A stretch of DNA of 64,000 bases from Paucibacter aquatile (GCF_002885975.1 NZ_POSP01000003.1:744001-808000), one strand, 5' to 3'. Positions 33,738 to 43,856 are shown, numbered from the stretch's first letter. Made by a program: numbers and translations. Notes: generated by a model from the sequence alone, not told the origin.

Positions 33738-33947
33738 ATGAAATCACGCAGCACCCTGCACCTGCCCGTACGCCCCGGCACGGCCCCGACGCCGACGCCG
33801 ACGCCGGCTCGCGAGTTCATCTTCCCCCTGCCACAGCCGCGCGCACGTCGGCCGCGGCAGGCCGAGCTCGGTGTGGAAGTCGAGCGGCAGCCCAGCCTTG
33901 AGCCAACTGGCACACCACCCACGACCTCGCTCCGGACGCCCGGATGA
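33738..33947 (+). CDS. Small hypothetical protein
   Basis: The 69-residue basic, proline- and threonine-rich protein (TAPTPTPTPAREFIFPLPQP) has no family I recognise. AAGGA sits 4 bases before ATG 33738, and a promoter of the shared type lies just upstream. Its stop overlaps the next ATG (ATGA), indicating translational coupling to a tiny membrane protein. It could be an unstructured cytoplasmic peptide, or a leader whose translation matters more than its product. Confidence 0.55.
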   Translation: MKSRSTLHLPVRPGTAPTPTPTPAREFIFPLPQPRARRPRQAELGVEVERQPSLEPTGTPPTTSLRTPG

Positions 33948-34087
33948 ACGCGGGCCTGTACCTGCTGGCCCTCTTGCTCTTGCTGCCATCGGTGGCACTG
34001 GCTGGCTGGATGTGGTGGACGCTGGCGGCCTTCCATCTCGAGGATCTGCAACTCGCGGAAATCGGCACGGCCGACTGGGAGGCATGA
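33944..34087 (+). CDS. Tiny single-pass membrane protein
   Basis: The 47-residue ORF starts in the ATGA overlap with the preceding ORF. It is one hydrophobic helix (LYLLALLLLLPSVALAGWMWW) in shortened form, LYLLALLLLLPSVALAG then WMWW, followed by an acidic tail. The family is unknown. Coupling and a dedicated promoter make it more likely real than not. Confidence 0.5.
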   Translation: MNAGLYLLALLLLLPSVALAGWMWWTLAAFHLEDLQLAEIGTADWEA

Positions 34088-34173
34088 TCCATTCGGACCC
34101 AGGAGCGGGCCTGGGCTTGATATAAAGCGCAGCTTGATGATTCCCCACGCCTGTTTGCGCAGGCGCCGCTGCG

Positions 34174-37100
34174 ATGTCTGGCTCCCACTCCGGCCCTTCG
34201 GGCTCCGCCCTCCTCCCTCACCCCCGCGCAGCGACGCGCCCCGCTCGCTTCAAGCAGCAGCTGCGCGCATGGCCTCTGGCCATCAGCCTGGCCAGTGCCG
34301 GCCTGGGGCTGCTGAGCCTCCCTCTGCATGCCGCCGAAACCGCGCCCGTGGGTGCGAGTGCGCCCGCGGCCAGCGCCAAGCGAGCCATCGACCACGCCGC
34401 GTACGCCGGCTGGCGCAGCATCCAGGGCACGGCCCTGAGCCGCGACGGCCAGTGGGCGGCTTACGCCCTGGTTGGCCAGGAAAGCGATGGTGAGCTGGTG
34501 CTGCGCCGCCTGGCCGATGGCCAGGAATGGCGCGTGCCGCGCGGCACGGCGCCGGTCTTCAGCGCCGACGGTCGCTTTGTCGCCTATGCCCTGCAGCCCA
34601 GCCGCGCCGAGCTGGACAAGGCCAAGAAAGACAAGAAAAAAGGCGATGACGCGCCCAAGCCCGGCGCCGGCTGGCTGGACCTGAGCAGCGGCAAGCCCGA
34701 GAGCCTGGAGCGCGTCAAGCGCTTCGCCTGGGCCGAGGACGGCGGCAGCCATCTGGCCCTCTTGCTGGAGCCGGTCAAGGAAGCCGCCAAAAAAGACGAG
34801 GCCGCCAAGGCCAAAACCGATGAGGGCGACGAGGCCGGTGACCAAACCGCCGCCGCCGCCACGAACAGCGCCGCCGGCAAAAAGAAGGACAGCGGCAGTG
34901 AGCTGTTACTGATCAACGCCGCCACCGGCCAGCGGCAGAGCCTGGACAAAGAGGCCAGCGATTTCGTCTGGGCCCGCTCGGGCCAGCGCATCGCCTATGC
35001 GGTCAGTGTGAAAGAACCGTCAGGCAAAGCCGATGCCGCCGCCACCGCCAAGGCGCGAGCGCGCGAAGGCGTCTACCTGCTGGAGCTGGGCGCGGAGAAC
35101 GCCACGCCGCAAGCGCTGCTGGCCGGTGCGGGCAGCTACAGGCAGCTGGCTTTTGACCGCAGCGGCCAGCAACTGGCCTGGCTGAGCAACCGTGACCATC
35201 TGGCAGCGCAGGCGGCTAAGACGGAAGACAAGTCCGAATCCAAAGCCGAGGACAAAAAAGACAAGGCCGAAGAGCCGACACCGTTCAAGCTCTTCTTCTG
35301 GCGCGCCGATCAGAAAACCGCACTGGCCGTGGTCAGCGCCGAAACCGCCGGCCTGCCCGCCGGTTGGGCCCCGAGCGAGCATGGGGCCTTGAGCTTCAGC
35401 AAGGACGGCCAGCGCCTGTTCCTGGGCACCGCGCCCCTGCCCAAGGCCGAGCCCAAGGACGCGCCCGAGCCGATCAAGGTGGACCTCTGGCACTGGAAAG
35501 ACCCCGAGCTGCAATCGGTGCAGAAGGTCAAGGCCGACAAGGAACGCCAGCGCAACTACCGCGCCGTGCTGCATCTGCCCGCGACGGGCAGCGAAGCGGC
35601 GCCGCGCCTGGTGCAGCTGGCCCGCACCGAGCTGCCCACGGTGGTGATCAACGACAACGCCGAGATGGGCCTCGGTCTGTCCGAGCTGCCCTACCAGATC
35701 GAAGCCTCCTGGCAGGGGCAGAAGCAGGATGCCTACGCCGTCAACCTGCAAACCGGCGAGGCCAAGCTGCTGGCCCGCAAGCTCAAGTTCGCACCCAAGC
35801 TCTCGCCGACCGGCCGCTATGTGCTGGGCTATCAGGTCGAGGACCGCGGCTGGTGGGCCTGGGACACGCGCAGCGGCCAGGCGCAGGCACTGACCGCCAA
35901 GCTCAGCAAGCGCAGCGGCCTGCGCTTCGACAACGAGGAGCGCGACACGCCCGGACCGGCTGAACCCTATGGCTCGGCGGGCTGGACCGAGGGAGATGCC
36001 AGTGTTGTGCTCTACGACCGCTACGACCTTTGGGGCGTGCAGCTCAGTGACCTGAGCACCCGCAACCTCAGCCAGGGCTGGGGTCGCAAGAACGGCCTGC
36101 AGCTGCGCCAGATCGTGCTGGACAGCGAAGAGCCCGAGCACAAGCCCCTGCCCGCCGCGGGCCTGATGCTGAGCGCCACCCATCTGCTCAAACGCGACAC
36201 CGGCTTCTATCAGCTGCCTCTGGCCGGCGGCCAGCCGCAGCGCCTCTTGCATGCCGACAAGCTGTTGGGCACGGTGATCAAGGCCAAGCAGGCCGACACC
36301 CTGCTCTACACGCAGCAAAGCTTCAGCGAGTTCCCCGACCTCTGGGCCAGCAACACCGCCCTGGCCGCGCCGAAGAAGATCAGCCAGGCCAACCCACAGC
36401 AGGCTGGCTACCTCTGGGGCACCCAGGAGCTGATGGATTACACCAGCGCCGACGGCAAGAAGCTGCAAGCCCTGCTGACCAAGCCCGAGACCTTCGACCC
36501 GGCCAAGAAGTACCCGGTGATGGTCTACATCTACGAAAAGATGACGGACAAGCTGCACAACCATGTAGCACCGGCGCCGGGCCAGAACATCAACCCGACG
36601 CGCTATGCCAGCCAGGGCTACTTGGTGCTGCGCCCCGATGTGGTGTTCACCGTCGGCCACCCGGGCCAGAGCGCCATGAACACGGTGCTGCCGGCCGTGC
36701 GCGAGTTGCTCAAGAAAGGCTACGCCGACCCCAAGCGCGTAGGCATCCAGGGCCACAGCTGGGGCGCCTACCAGATCAACTACATGCTGACGCGCACGAA
36801 TATGTTCCGTGCCGCCGAGGCCGGCGCCTCCATGGCCAATATGGTCAGCGGCTACGGCGGCATCCGCTGGGGCACGGGCATCAGCCGCGCGGTGCAGTAC
36901 GAACAAGGCCAAAGCCGCATCGGCGCCACGCCCTGGGACAAGCCGCAGCTCTATCTGGAGAACTCGCCCATCTTCCAGATCCACAAGGTGCAAACGCCCT
37001 ACCTCACCGTGCACAACGATGAGGACGATGCCGTGCCTTTCTACCAGGCCATCGAGTTCTTCACCGCCCTGCGCCGCCTGGGCAAGGAAGCCTACTGGTT

Positions 37101-37332
37101 CAACTACAACGGCGAAAAGCACGGCCTGCGCGAGCGCGACAACATCAAGCACTTCAGCCTGCACATGGCCGAGTTCTTCGACCACTACCTGCTGAACGCG
37201 CCGCGCCCGGCTTGGATGGACCAACCCGTGCCCTGGCTGGAACGCGGCAAGCGCGATGTGTCGGAAGCCTACAAGCCCAAGGCTGCTGAAAGCGTCGGCA
37301 AGGCAGGCGCTGCGGCCGCCACGTCACCGTAA
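34174..37332 (+). CDS. Exported S9-family (prolyl oligopeptidase-like) peptidase
   Basis: The 1052-residue protein has a signal-like hydrophobic start (about residues 30-53, ending LHAAE). A beta-propeller-type N-terminal domain is interrupted by Lys/Glu/Asp-rich low-complexity inserts at about 147-163, 203-242 and 349-369. The C-terminal alpha/beta hydrolase domain has the nucleophile in GHSWGAY, an Asp in HNDEDDAVPF and a His in GEKHGLR. It is probably a periplasmic di/oligopeptidase. It is longer than usual for S9 because of the inserts and a Lys/Ala tail. Transcription ends at a clear hairpin terminator. No strong ribosome site is seen before ATG 34174. Confidence 0.93.
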   Translation: MSGSHSGPSGSALLPHPRAATRPARFKQQLRAWPLAISLASAGLGLLSLPLHAAETAPVGASAPAASAKRAIDHAAYAGWRSIQGTALSRDGQWAAYALVGQESDGELVLRRLADGQEWRVPRGTAPVFSADGRFVAYALQPSRAELDKAKKDKKKGDDAPKPGAGWLDLSSGKPESLERVKRFAWAEDGGSHLALLLEPVKEAAKKDEAAKAKTDEGDEAGDQTAAAATNSAAGKKKDSGSELLLINAATGQRQSLDKEASDFVWARSGQRIAYAVSVKEPSGKADAAATAKARAREGVYLLELGAENATPQALLAGAGSYRQLAFDRSGQQLAWLSNRDHLAAQAAKTEDKSESKAEDKKDKAEEPTPFKLFFWRADQKTALAVVSAETAGLPAGWAPSEHGALSFSKDGQRLFLGTAPLPKAEPKDAPEPIKVDLWHWKDPELQSVQKVKADKERQRNYRAVLHLPATGSEAAPRLVQLARTELPTVVINDNAEMGLGLSELPYQIEASWQGQKQDAYAVNLQTGEAKLLARKLKFAPKLSPTGRYVLGYQVEDRGWWAWDTRSGQAQALTAKLSKRSGLRFDNEERDTPGPAEPYGSAGWTEGDASVVLYDRYDLWGVQLSDLSTRNLSQGWGRKNGLQLRQIVLDSEEPEHKPLPAAGLMLSATHLLKRDTGFYQLPLAGGQPQRLLHADKLLGTVIKAKQADTLLYTQQSFSEFPDLWASNTALAAPKKISQANPQQAGYLWGTQELMDYTSADGKKLQALLTKPETFDPAKKYPVMVYIYEKMTDKLHNHVAPAPGQNINPTRYASQGYLVLRPDVVFTVGHPGQSAMNTVLPAVRELLKKGYADPKRVGIQGHSWGAYQINYMLTRTNMFRAAEAGASMANMVSGYGGIRWGTGISRAVQYEQGQSRIGATPWDKPQLYLENSPIFQIHKVQTPYLTVHNDEDDAVPFYQAIEFFTALRRLGKEAYWFNYNGEKHGLRERDNIKHFSLHMAEFFDHYLLNAPRPAWMDQPVPWLERGKRDVSEAYKPKAAESVGKAGAAAATSP

Positions 37333-37349
37333 ACCGTTAGCCGAACGGC

Positions 37350-37384
37350 AGCCCGGCGCCGCAAGGTGGCCGGGCTTTTCTTTT
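37350..37384 (+). terminator. Rho-independent terminator of the S9 peptidase gene
   Basis: AGCCCGGC (37350-37357) and GCCGGGCT (37369-37376) form an 8-bp stem, followed by TTTTCTTTT. Confidence 0.88.
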
Positions 37385-37401
37385 GCGCCCGTCATTCAGA
37401 C

Positions 37402-37430
37402 GGACGAGAGGACAGCCGGACGAAAGGACA
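37402..37430. repeat. Imperfect 13-bp direct repeat
   Basis: GGACGAGAGGACA and GGACGAAAGGACA (12 of 13 identical) are separated by 3 bases, and a third partial copy follows. The repeat lies in a 211-bp gap between the S9 gene terminator and tRNA-Ser. The function is unknown. Confidence 0.6.
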
Positions 37431-37458
37431 TGAGGACGCAAATACGAGCGCACAAAGC

Positions 37459-37493
37459 AAAAACCCCTGATCAGCTTTCGCTCATCAGGGGTT
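37459..37493 (-). terminator. Rho-independent terminator of tRNA-Ser
   Basis: On the minus strand, AACCCCTGAT and ATCAGGGGTT arms (37484-37493 and 37462-37471) form a 10-bp stem, followed by a T-tract. It ends the tRNA transcript. Confidence 0.88.
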
Positions 37494-37543
37494 CCGCATT
37501 TTTGCAGCGTCTGTTTTCGACTTTGCAGTCTGCCAACTTCAGC

Positions 37544-37636
37544 TGGCGGAGTCGGAGAGATTCGAACTCTCGATGCAGGTTTTGCCCACATACTCCCTTA
37601 GCAGGGGAGCACCTTCGGCCACTCGGTCACGACTCC
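37544..37636 (-). tRNA. tRNA-Ser (anticodon GCU)
   Basis: The 93-nt tRNA includes an encoded CCA end. The acceptor arms GGAGTCG/CGACTCC pair perfectly. The anticodon loop reads CTGCTAA with anticodon GCT, decoding AGC/AGU. The long variable arm is that of a class II serine tRNA, and the T-loop reads GTTCGAATC. It lies downstream of lysC and has its own promoter and terminator. Confidence 0.96.
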
Positions 37637-37649
37637 AGCGTAGCCTTGC

Positions 37650-37679
37650 ATTCTATACGAAGAATTTCAGGCTTCGCAA
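37650..37679 (-). promoter_or_regulatory. Promoter of tRNA-Ser
   Basis: On the minus strand, TTGCGA (37674-37679) and TATAGAAT (37650-37657) are spaced 16-18 bases depending on the alignment of the -10. They sit just ahead of the tRNA 5' end at 37636. Confidence 0.65.
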
Positions 37680-37687
37680 GAACTTCT

Positions 37688-38959
37688 TCAAGATTTTTCG
37701 TCTTGGTCCAGATCGAAGGCCTTGTGCAGCGCGCGCACGGCCAGCTCCATGTACTTCTCGTCGATCACGACCGAGGTCTTGATCTCGCTGGTGGAAATCA
37801 TCTGGATGTTGATGCCCTCTTCGCTCAGCGCGCGGAACATTTTGGAGGCCACGCCGACATGTGAGCGCATGCCGATGCCGACGATGCTGACCTTGCAAAT
37901 GCGCGGATCGCCAACCACCTTGGAGGCATTGGTGGCGGGGCCGACCTTGGTCTCCAGCAGCTCCAGCGTGCGGGCGTAATCGTTGCGCGGCACGGTGAAG
38001 CTGAAGTCGGTCTTGCCGTCGTGCGAGACGTTCTGGATGATGACGTCGATGTCGATATTGGCATCGGCCACCGGGCCCAGGATCTGGAAGGCAATGCCCG
38101 GCTTGTCCGGCACGCCCAGCAGGGTCACCTTGGCTTCGTCACGGTTGAAGGCAATGCCCGACACGACGGCTTGTTCCATTTTCTCGTCCTCTTCAAAACT
38201 GATCAGGGTGCCGGACTTGGCTTCCTCGTTGATATCGATGTCCCAGGGCGTGAAGCTGGACAGCACGCGCAGCGGCACACGGTACTTGCCCGCGAACTCG
38301 ACCGAGCGGATTTGCAGGATCTTGGAGCCCAGCGAGGCCATCTCCAACATCTCTTCGAAGCTGATGGTGTGCAGGCGGCGGGCCTCGGGCACGATGCGCG
38401 GGTCGGTGGTGTAGACGCCGTCCACATCGGTGTAGATCAGGCATTCATCGGCCTTCATGGCCGCAGCGATCGCCACGGCCGAGGTGTCCGAACCGCCACG
38501 GCCCAGGGTGGTGATGTTGTTCTCTTCGTCGATGCCCTGGAAGCCGGCGATCACGACCACCTTGCCGGCCGCCAGATCGGCGCGAACGCGGGTGTCGTCG
38601 ATGCTCTCGATGCGGGCCTTGGTGTAGGACGAATCGGTGGCCACCGGCACTTGCCAGCCGGTGTAGCTGACCGACTCCAGGCCCTCGGCCTGCAGGGCAA
38701 TGGCCAGGAGGCCCACCGAGACCTGCTCGCCGGTCGAGGCAATCATGTCCAGTTCACGGTTCAGCGCGGCGCTGCTGCCGGCGGGCGCCAACTCTTTGGC
38801 CAGGCCCAGAAGACGGTTGGTTTCACCGCTCATCGCCGAGGGCACGACCACCATCTGATGCCCGGCACGGGCCCATTTGGCGACACGTTTGGCGACATTG
38901 CGGATGCGCTCGGTCGACCCCATCGAGGTGCCGCCGTACTTGTGAACAATCAATGCCAT
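37688..38959 (-). CDS. lysC: Aspartate kinase
   Basis: The 423-residue aspartokinase catalyses the first step of the aspartate family pathway (Lys, Thr, Met, diaminopimelate). It opens with the kinase signature VHKYGGTSMGSTERI and continues with YTDVDGVYTTDPRI. The C-terminus holds two ACT domains for feedback control (VTLLGVPDKPGIAFQIL; VSIVGIGMRSHVGVASKMF). The position downstream of tilS and just before tRNA-Ser is conserved in Burkholderiales. The gap of 131 bp from tilS contains a TAGAAT promoter element. Confidence 0.97.
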   Translation of the reverse strand: MALIVHKYGGTSMGSTERIRNVAKRVAKWARAGHQMVVVPSAMSGETNRLLGLAKELAPAGSSAALNRELDMIASTGEQVSVGLLAIALQAEGLESVSYTGWQVPVATDSSYTKARIESIDDTRVRADLAAGKVVVIAGFQGIDEENNITTLGRGGSDTSAVAIAAAMKADECLIYTDVDGVYTTDPRIVPEARRLHTISFEEMLEMASLGSKILQIRSVEFAGKYRVPLRVLSSFTPWDIDINEEAKSGTLISFEEDEKMEQAVVSGIAFNRDEAKVTLLGVPDKPGIAFQILGPVADANIDIDVIIQNVSHDGKTDFSFTVPRNDYARTLELLETKVGPATNASKVVGDPRICKVSIVGIGMRSHVGVASKMFRALSEEGINIQMISTSEIKTSVVIDEKYMELAVRALHKAFDLDQDEKS

Positions 38960-39022
38960 AAGGGTCAGTTCGTCACGCGCGGAAAGGGTGGAAAACCCGG
39001 TCGGGTGGGGTGCGCCGCGGTC

Positions 39023-39040
39023 GCAGCCAAAGATTCTAGC
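39023..39040 (-). promoter_or_regulatory. Probable lysC promoter core
   Basis: The minus strand reads GCTAGAATCTTTGGCTGC, containing the -10 TAGAAT. The same 18-mer with one change stands ahead of icd at 52073-52090. No good -35 is visible. Confidence 0.5.
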
Positions 39041-39090
39041 TGCTGCATTGCAGCAATATGACGCCCTCTTCCGGGCCTGCGGGAGCCGGC

Positions 39091-40476
39091 TTACGCATCC
39101 GGCGCAGGCTCACTCTCACCCAGACGAAGCCAGCGAAGCTGCAGCTGCGGCACGCCCGGCGGGGCCCAGCTGCGGGCATCCAAACCCAGGCCTGGCGCGA
39201 ACAAGACTTGCTGGGTATCGGCCTTCAGCAAGAGCGGCCCCTCGCGATGCCAGGCCGGCAGCGCAGCACTCTGATACGCCTTCTTGAGACTGCGCGCCAC
39301 CGCGCGCGGCTGGCGTTGAAACTGCTCGCCACCCTGTCGGGCCCGCATGCAGACCTGGGCCATGCTTTCGGCCAGCACACCGCCATCACTCGCCGCCACG
39401 ACCTCCCAGGCGCCACTCCAATCGGGCTGCGGATAGACGCCCGGCCGGCTCAAATCGAGCAGTTTCGCCTCACCGATCGGCGCTCCCGCCTGCAGCGCAG
39501 GCTGCCAGCTCAGATGCTCACGGTAAAGGTGCAAGACACCGGGGCCGCAAGGCCAGCTGAGGGTCGATTCCACGTCCTCGCGCGCCAGCAGTTCGGTGAC
39601 ACGACGTGCCGACGCGACCTGCCCCGTTTGCTGAAGCAGCCAGGCCCGCAAGGCATTGCTGGCACGCGCCGGGCTGAGCGCCCGCAAGCCGGGCAGATGC
39701 AGGCCTTGCGGGCTCAGCAAGCCCGGCAGGTCCTGCTCAGCCATCTCGCGCTGCAAGGCCAGCGCCTGCTGGGCCCACTGCGCACCCAGGGCCAAGCTGC
39801 GCTCCGCCGCTGGAAAGGCCTCGGCCAGCGCCGGCCAGACCTGCATGCGCAGGCGGTTGCGGCTGTAGCGCGGGTCGCTGTTGCTCTCGTCCTCGACAAA
39901 GCTCAAGCCCTGCGATTCGACATAGGCCTCGATGGTTTCGCGGCCCTGCTGCAACCAGGGTCGGGCCCAAACTAGGTCGGCGTTTCCGCCACGCTGCTGC
40001 AGGCGGGGCATGCCCGCCAAGCCGGCCACGCCACCGCCGCGCAGGGCTTGCAGCAGCAGGGTTTCTGCCTGATCGCGCCGGTGGTGGGCCATGAGGATGA
40101 GTGTTGCGCCGGCCTCGATCGCCATCTCGGCCAAGGCGGCGTAGCGCCCCTCACGAGCCCAGGCCTCGATGCTCTGCCCCGCAGCGGGCTCGCCCGCCAA
40201 GCGCTGGTGACGGAACTCGACCGGCAGGCCTTGTGCCGCCCATTCCCGGCACAGCGTTTGCCCGTGCTGCACCCAGGCATCGGCTTGCGAGCTCAGACCG
40301 TGGTGGACATGGAGGGCCAGCACCTGCACAGGCGCCTCCAGCGTGCGATTCAGTACCTGGGCCTGGCGCGCCACGCAGTGAAGCAAGGCCGTCGAATCAC
40401 GGCCGCCGCTGAAGGCCACGGCCACGCGCCGGGGCTGGGCCAGATCGACATTCAGCTTGAGATTCGGCACGGCCAC
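39091..40476 (-). CDS. tilS: tRNA(Ile)-lysidine synthetase
   Basis: The 461-residue PP-loop ATPase carries SGGRDS at residues 23-28. It changes the wobble cytidine of the CAU isoleucine tRNA to lysidine using lysine and ATP. It has the N-terminal PP-loop domain, the middle TilS domain and a C-terminal TilS_C region. The start codon appears to be GTG 40476, just past the accA terminator, so tilS probably depends on read-through or its own promoter. It is adjacent to accA and lysC, as in relatives. Confidence 0.94.
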   Translation of the reverse strand: MAVPNLKLNVDLAQPRRVAVAFSGGRDSTALLHCVARQAQVLNRTLEAPVQVLALHVHHGLSSQADAWVQHGQTLCREWAAQGLPVEFRHQRLAGEPAAGQSIEAWAREGRYAALAEMAIEAGATLILMAHHRRDQAETLLLQALRGGGVAGLAGMPRLQQRGGNADLVWARPWLQQGRETIEAYVESQGLSFVEDESNSDPRYSRNRLRMQVWPALAEAFPAAERSLALGAQWAQQALALQREMAEQDLPGLLSPQGLHLPGLRALSPARASNALRAWLLQQTGQVASARRVTELLAREDVESTLSWPCGPGVLHLYREHLSWQPALQAGAPIGEAKLLDLSRPGVYPQPDWSGAWEVVAASDGGVLAESMAQVCMRARQGGEQFQRQPRAVARSLKKAYQSAALPAWHREGPLLLKADTQQVLFAPGLGLDARSWAPPGVPQLQLRWLRLGESEPAPDA

Positions 40477-40488
40477 ACATCGCCCATG

Positions 40489-40511
40489 AAAAACGGGCCC
40501 CTCGGGGCCCG
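40489..40511 (-). terminator. Hairpin terminator between accA and tilS
   Basis: On the minus strand, CGGGCCCC and GGGGCCCG arms with a 2-base GA loop are followed by TTTTT. It lies 22 bases after the accA stop and 12 bases before the tilS start, so it may act as a partial terminator inside the cluster. Confidence 0.8.
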
Positions 40512-40533
40512 GTGTTCGCGATCCGCGGAGGGA

Positions 40534-41505
<972 letters not shown>

Positions 41506-41582
41506 CCTGCGATTTCGTGTCAGTGAGGAGGGTCCGGAGACGACTCAAGCCGCCATTTTACGGGAGGCGGGAGACGGGCGAA

Positions 41583-42236
41583 TCAGGGCTGCACCGGGGC
41601 CGGATCGAGGCTGCGCCAAATGTACCATGTGGCCACCGAGCGGTAAGGCGCCCAGGCATCACCCAGCTCGCGCGCCTCGGCCCGCGACACCGGCTCGCCG
41701 GAAAAGTACAGATCGCTGATGCCCTTGATCAAGCGCGGATCGTCCAGCGGCAGCACATTGGGCCGCGTCAGGTGGAAGATCAGGAACATCTCGGCCGTCC
41801 AGCGGCCGATGCCACGGATGGCCACCAGCTCGTCGATGATGGCTTCGTCGTCCATCTGCGTCCATTGCTTGACATGGACCTGGCCGTCTTCGAAATGCTG
41901 GGCCAGATCGCGCAGGTACTCGATCTTGCGGGCCGACAGACCCGCGCCGCGCAGCGACTCGGTGGGCTGCGCCAGCAAGGCGGCCGGCTGAATCTTGGCG
42001 GCATTGCCGGGCAGCAAGGCCACGAACTTCTCCCAGGACGCCTGGGCCGACTTGGCCGAAATTTGCTGGCCGATGATGGAGCGGGCCAGGGTGGTGAAGG
42101 CATCGGCCCGGCTTTGCAGGCGGGCCTCGCCCCACTGAGGGATCAACTTCTTCAGCACCCGATCGCGCTTGACGAGATGGCGGCAAGCCTCATCCCAGTA
42201 GTCCGGGGTCACCCCGGCTGCATTGGCGCGCACCAC
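41583..42236 (-). CDS. DNA-3-methyladenine glycosylase II (HhH-GPD)
   Basis: The 217-residue HhH-GPD glycosylase removes alkylated bases from DNA. The helix-hairpin-helix is LVAIRGIGRWTAEMFLIF, and the catalytic Asp lies in VLPLDDPRL. It lacks the N-terminal AlkA domain of E. coli, as in the short bacterial forms. GTG 42236 (or the adjacent GTG) starts 2 bases after the cysS stop, implying cotranscription and coupling. Confidence 0.92.
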   Translation of the reverse strand: MVRANAAGVTPDYWDEACRHLVKRDRVLKKLIPQWGEARLQSRADAFTTLARSIIGQQISAKSAQASWEKFVALLPGNAAKIQPAALLAQPTESLRGAGLSARKIEYLRDLAQHFEDGQVHVKQWTQMDDEAIIDELVAIRGIGRWTAEMFLIFHLTRPNVLPLDDPRLIKGISDLYFSGEPVSRAEARELGDAWAPYRSVATWYIWRSLDPAPVQP

Positions 42237-42238
42237 GC

Positions 42239-43618
42239 TCAGGCTCGCGACCAGGTGGTGCCAGCGGCGGAGTCCTGCAAGACGATGCCTGCGGCCAGGA
42301 GTTCGGCGCGGATGCGATCCGCACCGGCGAAATCACGCGCGGCCTTGGCGGCGGCGCGGGCTTCGATCTGCGCCTGAATGGCGGCTTCGTCCAGGCTGGC
42401 GCCGGCCTGCAGGTATTGGCGAGGCGCCTGCTGCAGCACGCCGAGGGTGCTGGCCAGCTTCTTCAGCAAGGCCGCATCCGCCAGCGAACGCGTGCGGTTC
42501 ACTTCGCTGGCCAGCTCGAACAACACAGCCAGGGCGCCCGGGGTGTTGAAGTCATCGTCCATGGCCGCGCGGAAAGCAGCGGCGCGCGGCTCGCTCCAGT
42601 CCATCTCGGCCAGCTCCGGCACCTCCAACCCATCGAGCGCGGTGTAGAGGCGGCGCAGCGCGGCGCGCGCGTCGTCCAAGTTGGCATCGCTGAAATTGAA
42701 GGGGCTGCGGTAGTGCGTGCGCAGCATGAAGTAGCGCAGGGTTTCGCCGTCGTAGGTCTTCAGCACATCCTGGATGGTGAAGAAGTTGCCCAGGCTCTTG
42801 GACATCTTCTCGTTGTCCACATTCAGGAAGCCGTTGTGCATCCAGACGTTGACGAAGGAATGGCCCAACGCGCCCTCGCTCTGAGCGATTTCGTTCTCGT
42901 GGTGCGGGAACTGCAGATCCATGCCACCGCCGTGGATGTCAAAACGCTCACCCAGCAAGGCGCAGGACATGGCCGAGCATTCGATGTGCCAGCCGGGGCG
43001 GCCCGGGCCGTAGGTGCTGGCCCATTTGGCGTCCTCGGGCTCGCTCTCCTTGGCGGATTTCCACAGCACGAAGTCCAGGGCGTCGAGCTTGCCGTCGTCC
43101 ACGGCCACGCGCTCACCGGCGCGCAGATCGTCCAGCGACTTGCCGCTGAGCTTGCCGTAGCCGGGGAATTTGCGCACGGCGTAGTTCACATCGCCGTTGC
43201 TGGCCCGGTAGGCCAGGCCCTTGTTTTCGAGCGTGCCGATCAGGTCCAGCATCTGGCCAACGTAATCGGTGGCGCGCGGCTCATGGGTCGGGCGCTCGAC
43301 GCCCAAGGCGCCGATGTCGCGGTGCATGGCGGCGATCATCTCGTCGGTCAGCTCGCGGATGCTGATGCCGCGCTCGACCGCGCGCTTGATGATCTTGTCC
43401 TCGATGTCGGTGATGTTGCGCACATAGGTCACGCGGTAGCCCGAGGCCTTGAGCCAGCGCTGCACCACATCGAAGGCCATCATCATGCGGGCATGGCCCA
43501 CATGGCAGAGGTCGTAAATCGTCATGCCGCAGACGTACATGCGCACATGGCCGGGTTCGATGGGAGCGAAAGGCTGGACCGAGCGGGTCAGCGTGTTGTA
43601 GATGCGAAGAGACGACAT
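42239..43618 (-). CDS. cysS: Cysteinyl-tRNA synthetase
   Basis: The 459-residue class Ia synthetase has the HIGH-type motif HVGHARMMM and the KMSKS loop (KMSKSLGNF). The zinc ligands are CGMTIYDLCHVGH and ECSAMSCALLG-type cysteines, visible as VCGMTIYD and HIECSAMS. It is the first gene of the cysS-alkA-accA cluster, divergent from a TPR gene across 238 bp. Confidence 0.98.
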   Translation of the reverse strand: MSSLRIYNTLTRSVQPFAPIEPGHVRMYVCGMTIYDLCHVGHARMMMAFDVVQRWLKASGYRVTYVRNITDIEDKIIKRAVERGISIRELTDEMIAAMHRDIGALGVERPTHEPRATDYVGQMLDLIGTLENKGLAYRASNGDVNYAVRKFPGYGKLSGKSLDDLRAGERVAVDDGKLDALDFVLWKSAKESEPEDAKWASTYGPGRPGWHIECSAMSCALLGERFDIHGGGMDLQFPHHENEIAQSEGALGHSFVNVWMHNGFLNVDNEKMSKSLGNFFTIQDVLKTYDGETLRYFMLRTHYRSPFNFSDANLDDARAALRRLYTALDGLEVPELAEMDWSEPRAAAFRAAMDDDFNTPGALAVLFELASEVNRTRSLADAALLKKLASTLGVLQQAPRQYLQAGASLDEAAIQAQIEARAAAKAARDFAGADRIRAELLAAGIVLQDSAAGTTWSRA

Positions 43619-43856
43619 GGGTGCTTGAGCCAGGATTTACGCGCCGAGCCGACAAAAGACGTCAAAGTGGCTGGCGAGCCTGCGAAGCGCGCGGAGGCAT
43701 GGGCTGCGGCCGGTTCGGCTTCAAGCGATGCTCACACTGCTTCGAAGGCCGGCCGGACGACTGTGGGCGGGCGCCGTAGAATGAGCCTCAGTATACCGGC
43801 AGGGTTCTGCAGCCAAGTCCTGGCACTTACCCGCCAAGCTGCCCCACTTGCGCCCC

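Noticed and set aside
34130..34172. Core CGC-AG-GCG upstream of the S9 peptidase that resembles the shared palindrome
   Set aside because: The outer GT and AC bases are missing (three mismatches), and the position relative to the start codon is unlike the nine accepted sites.
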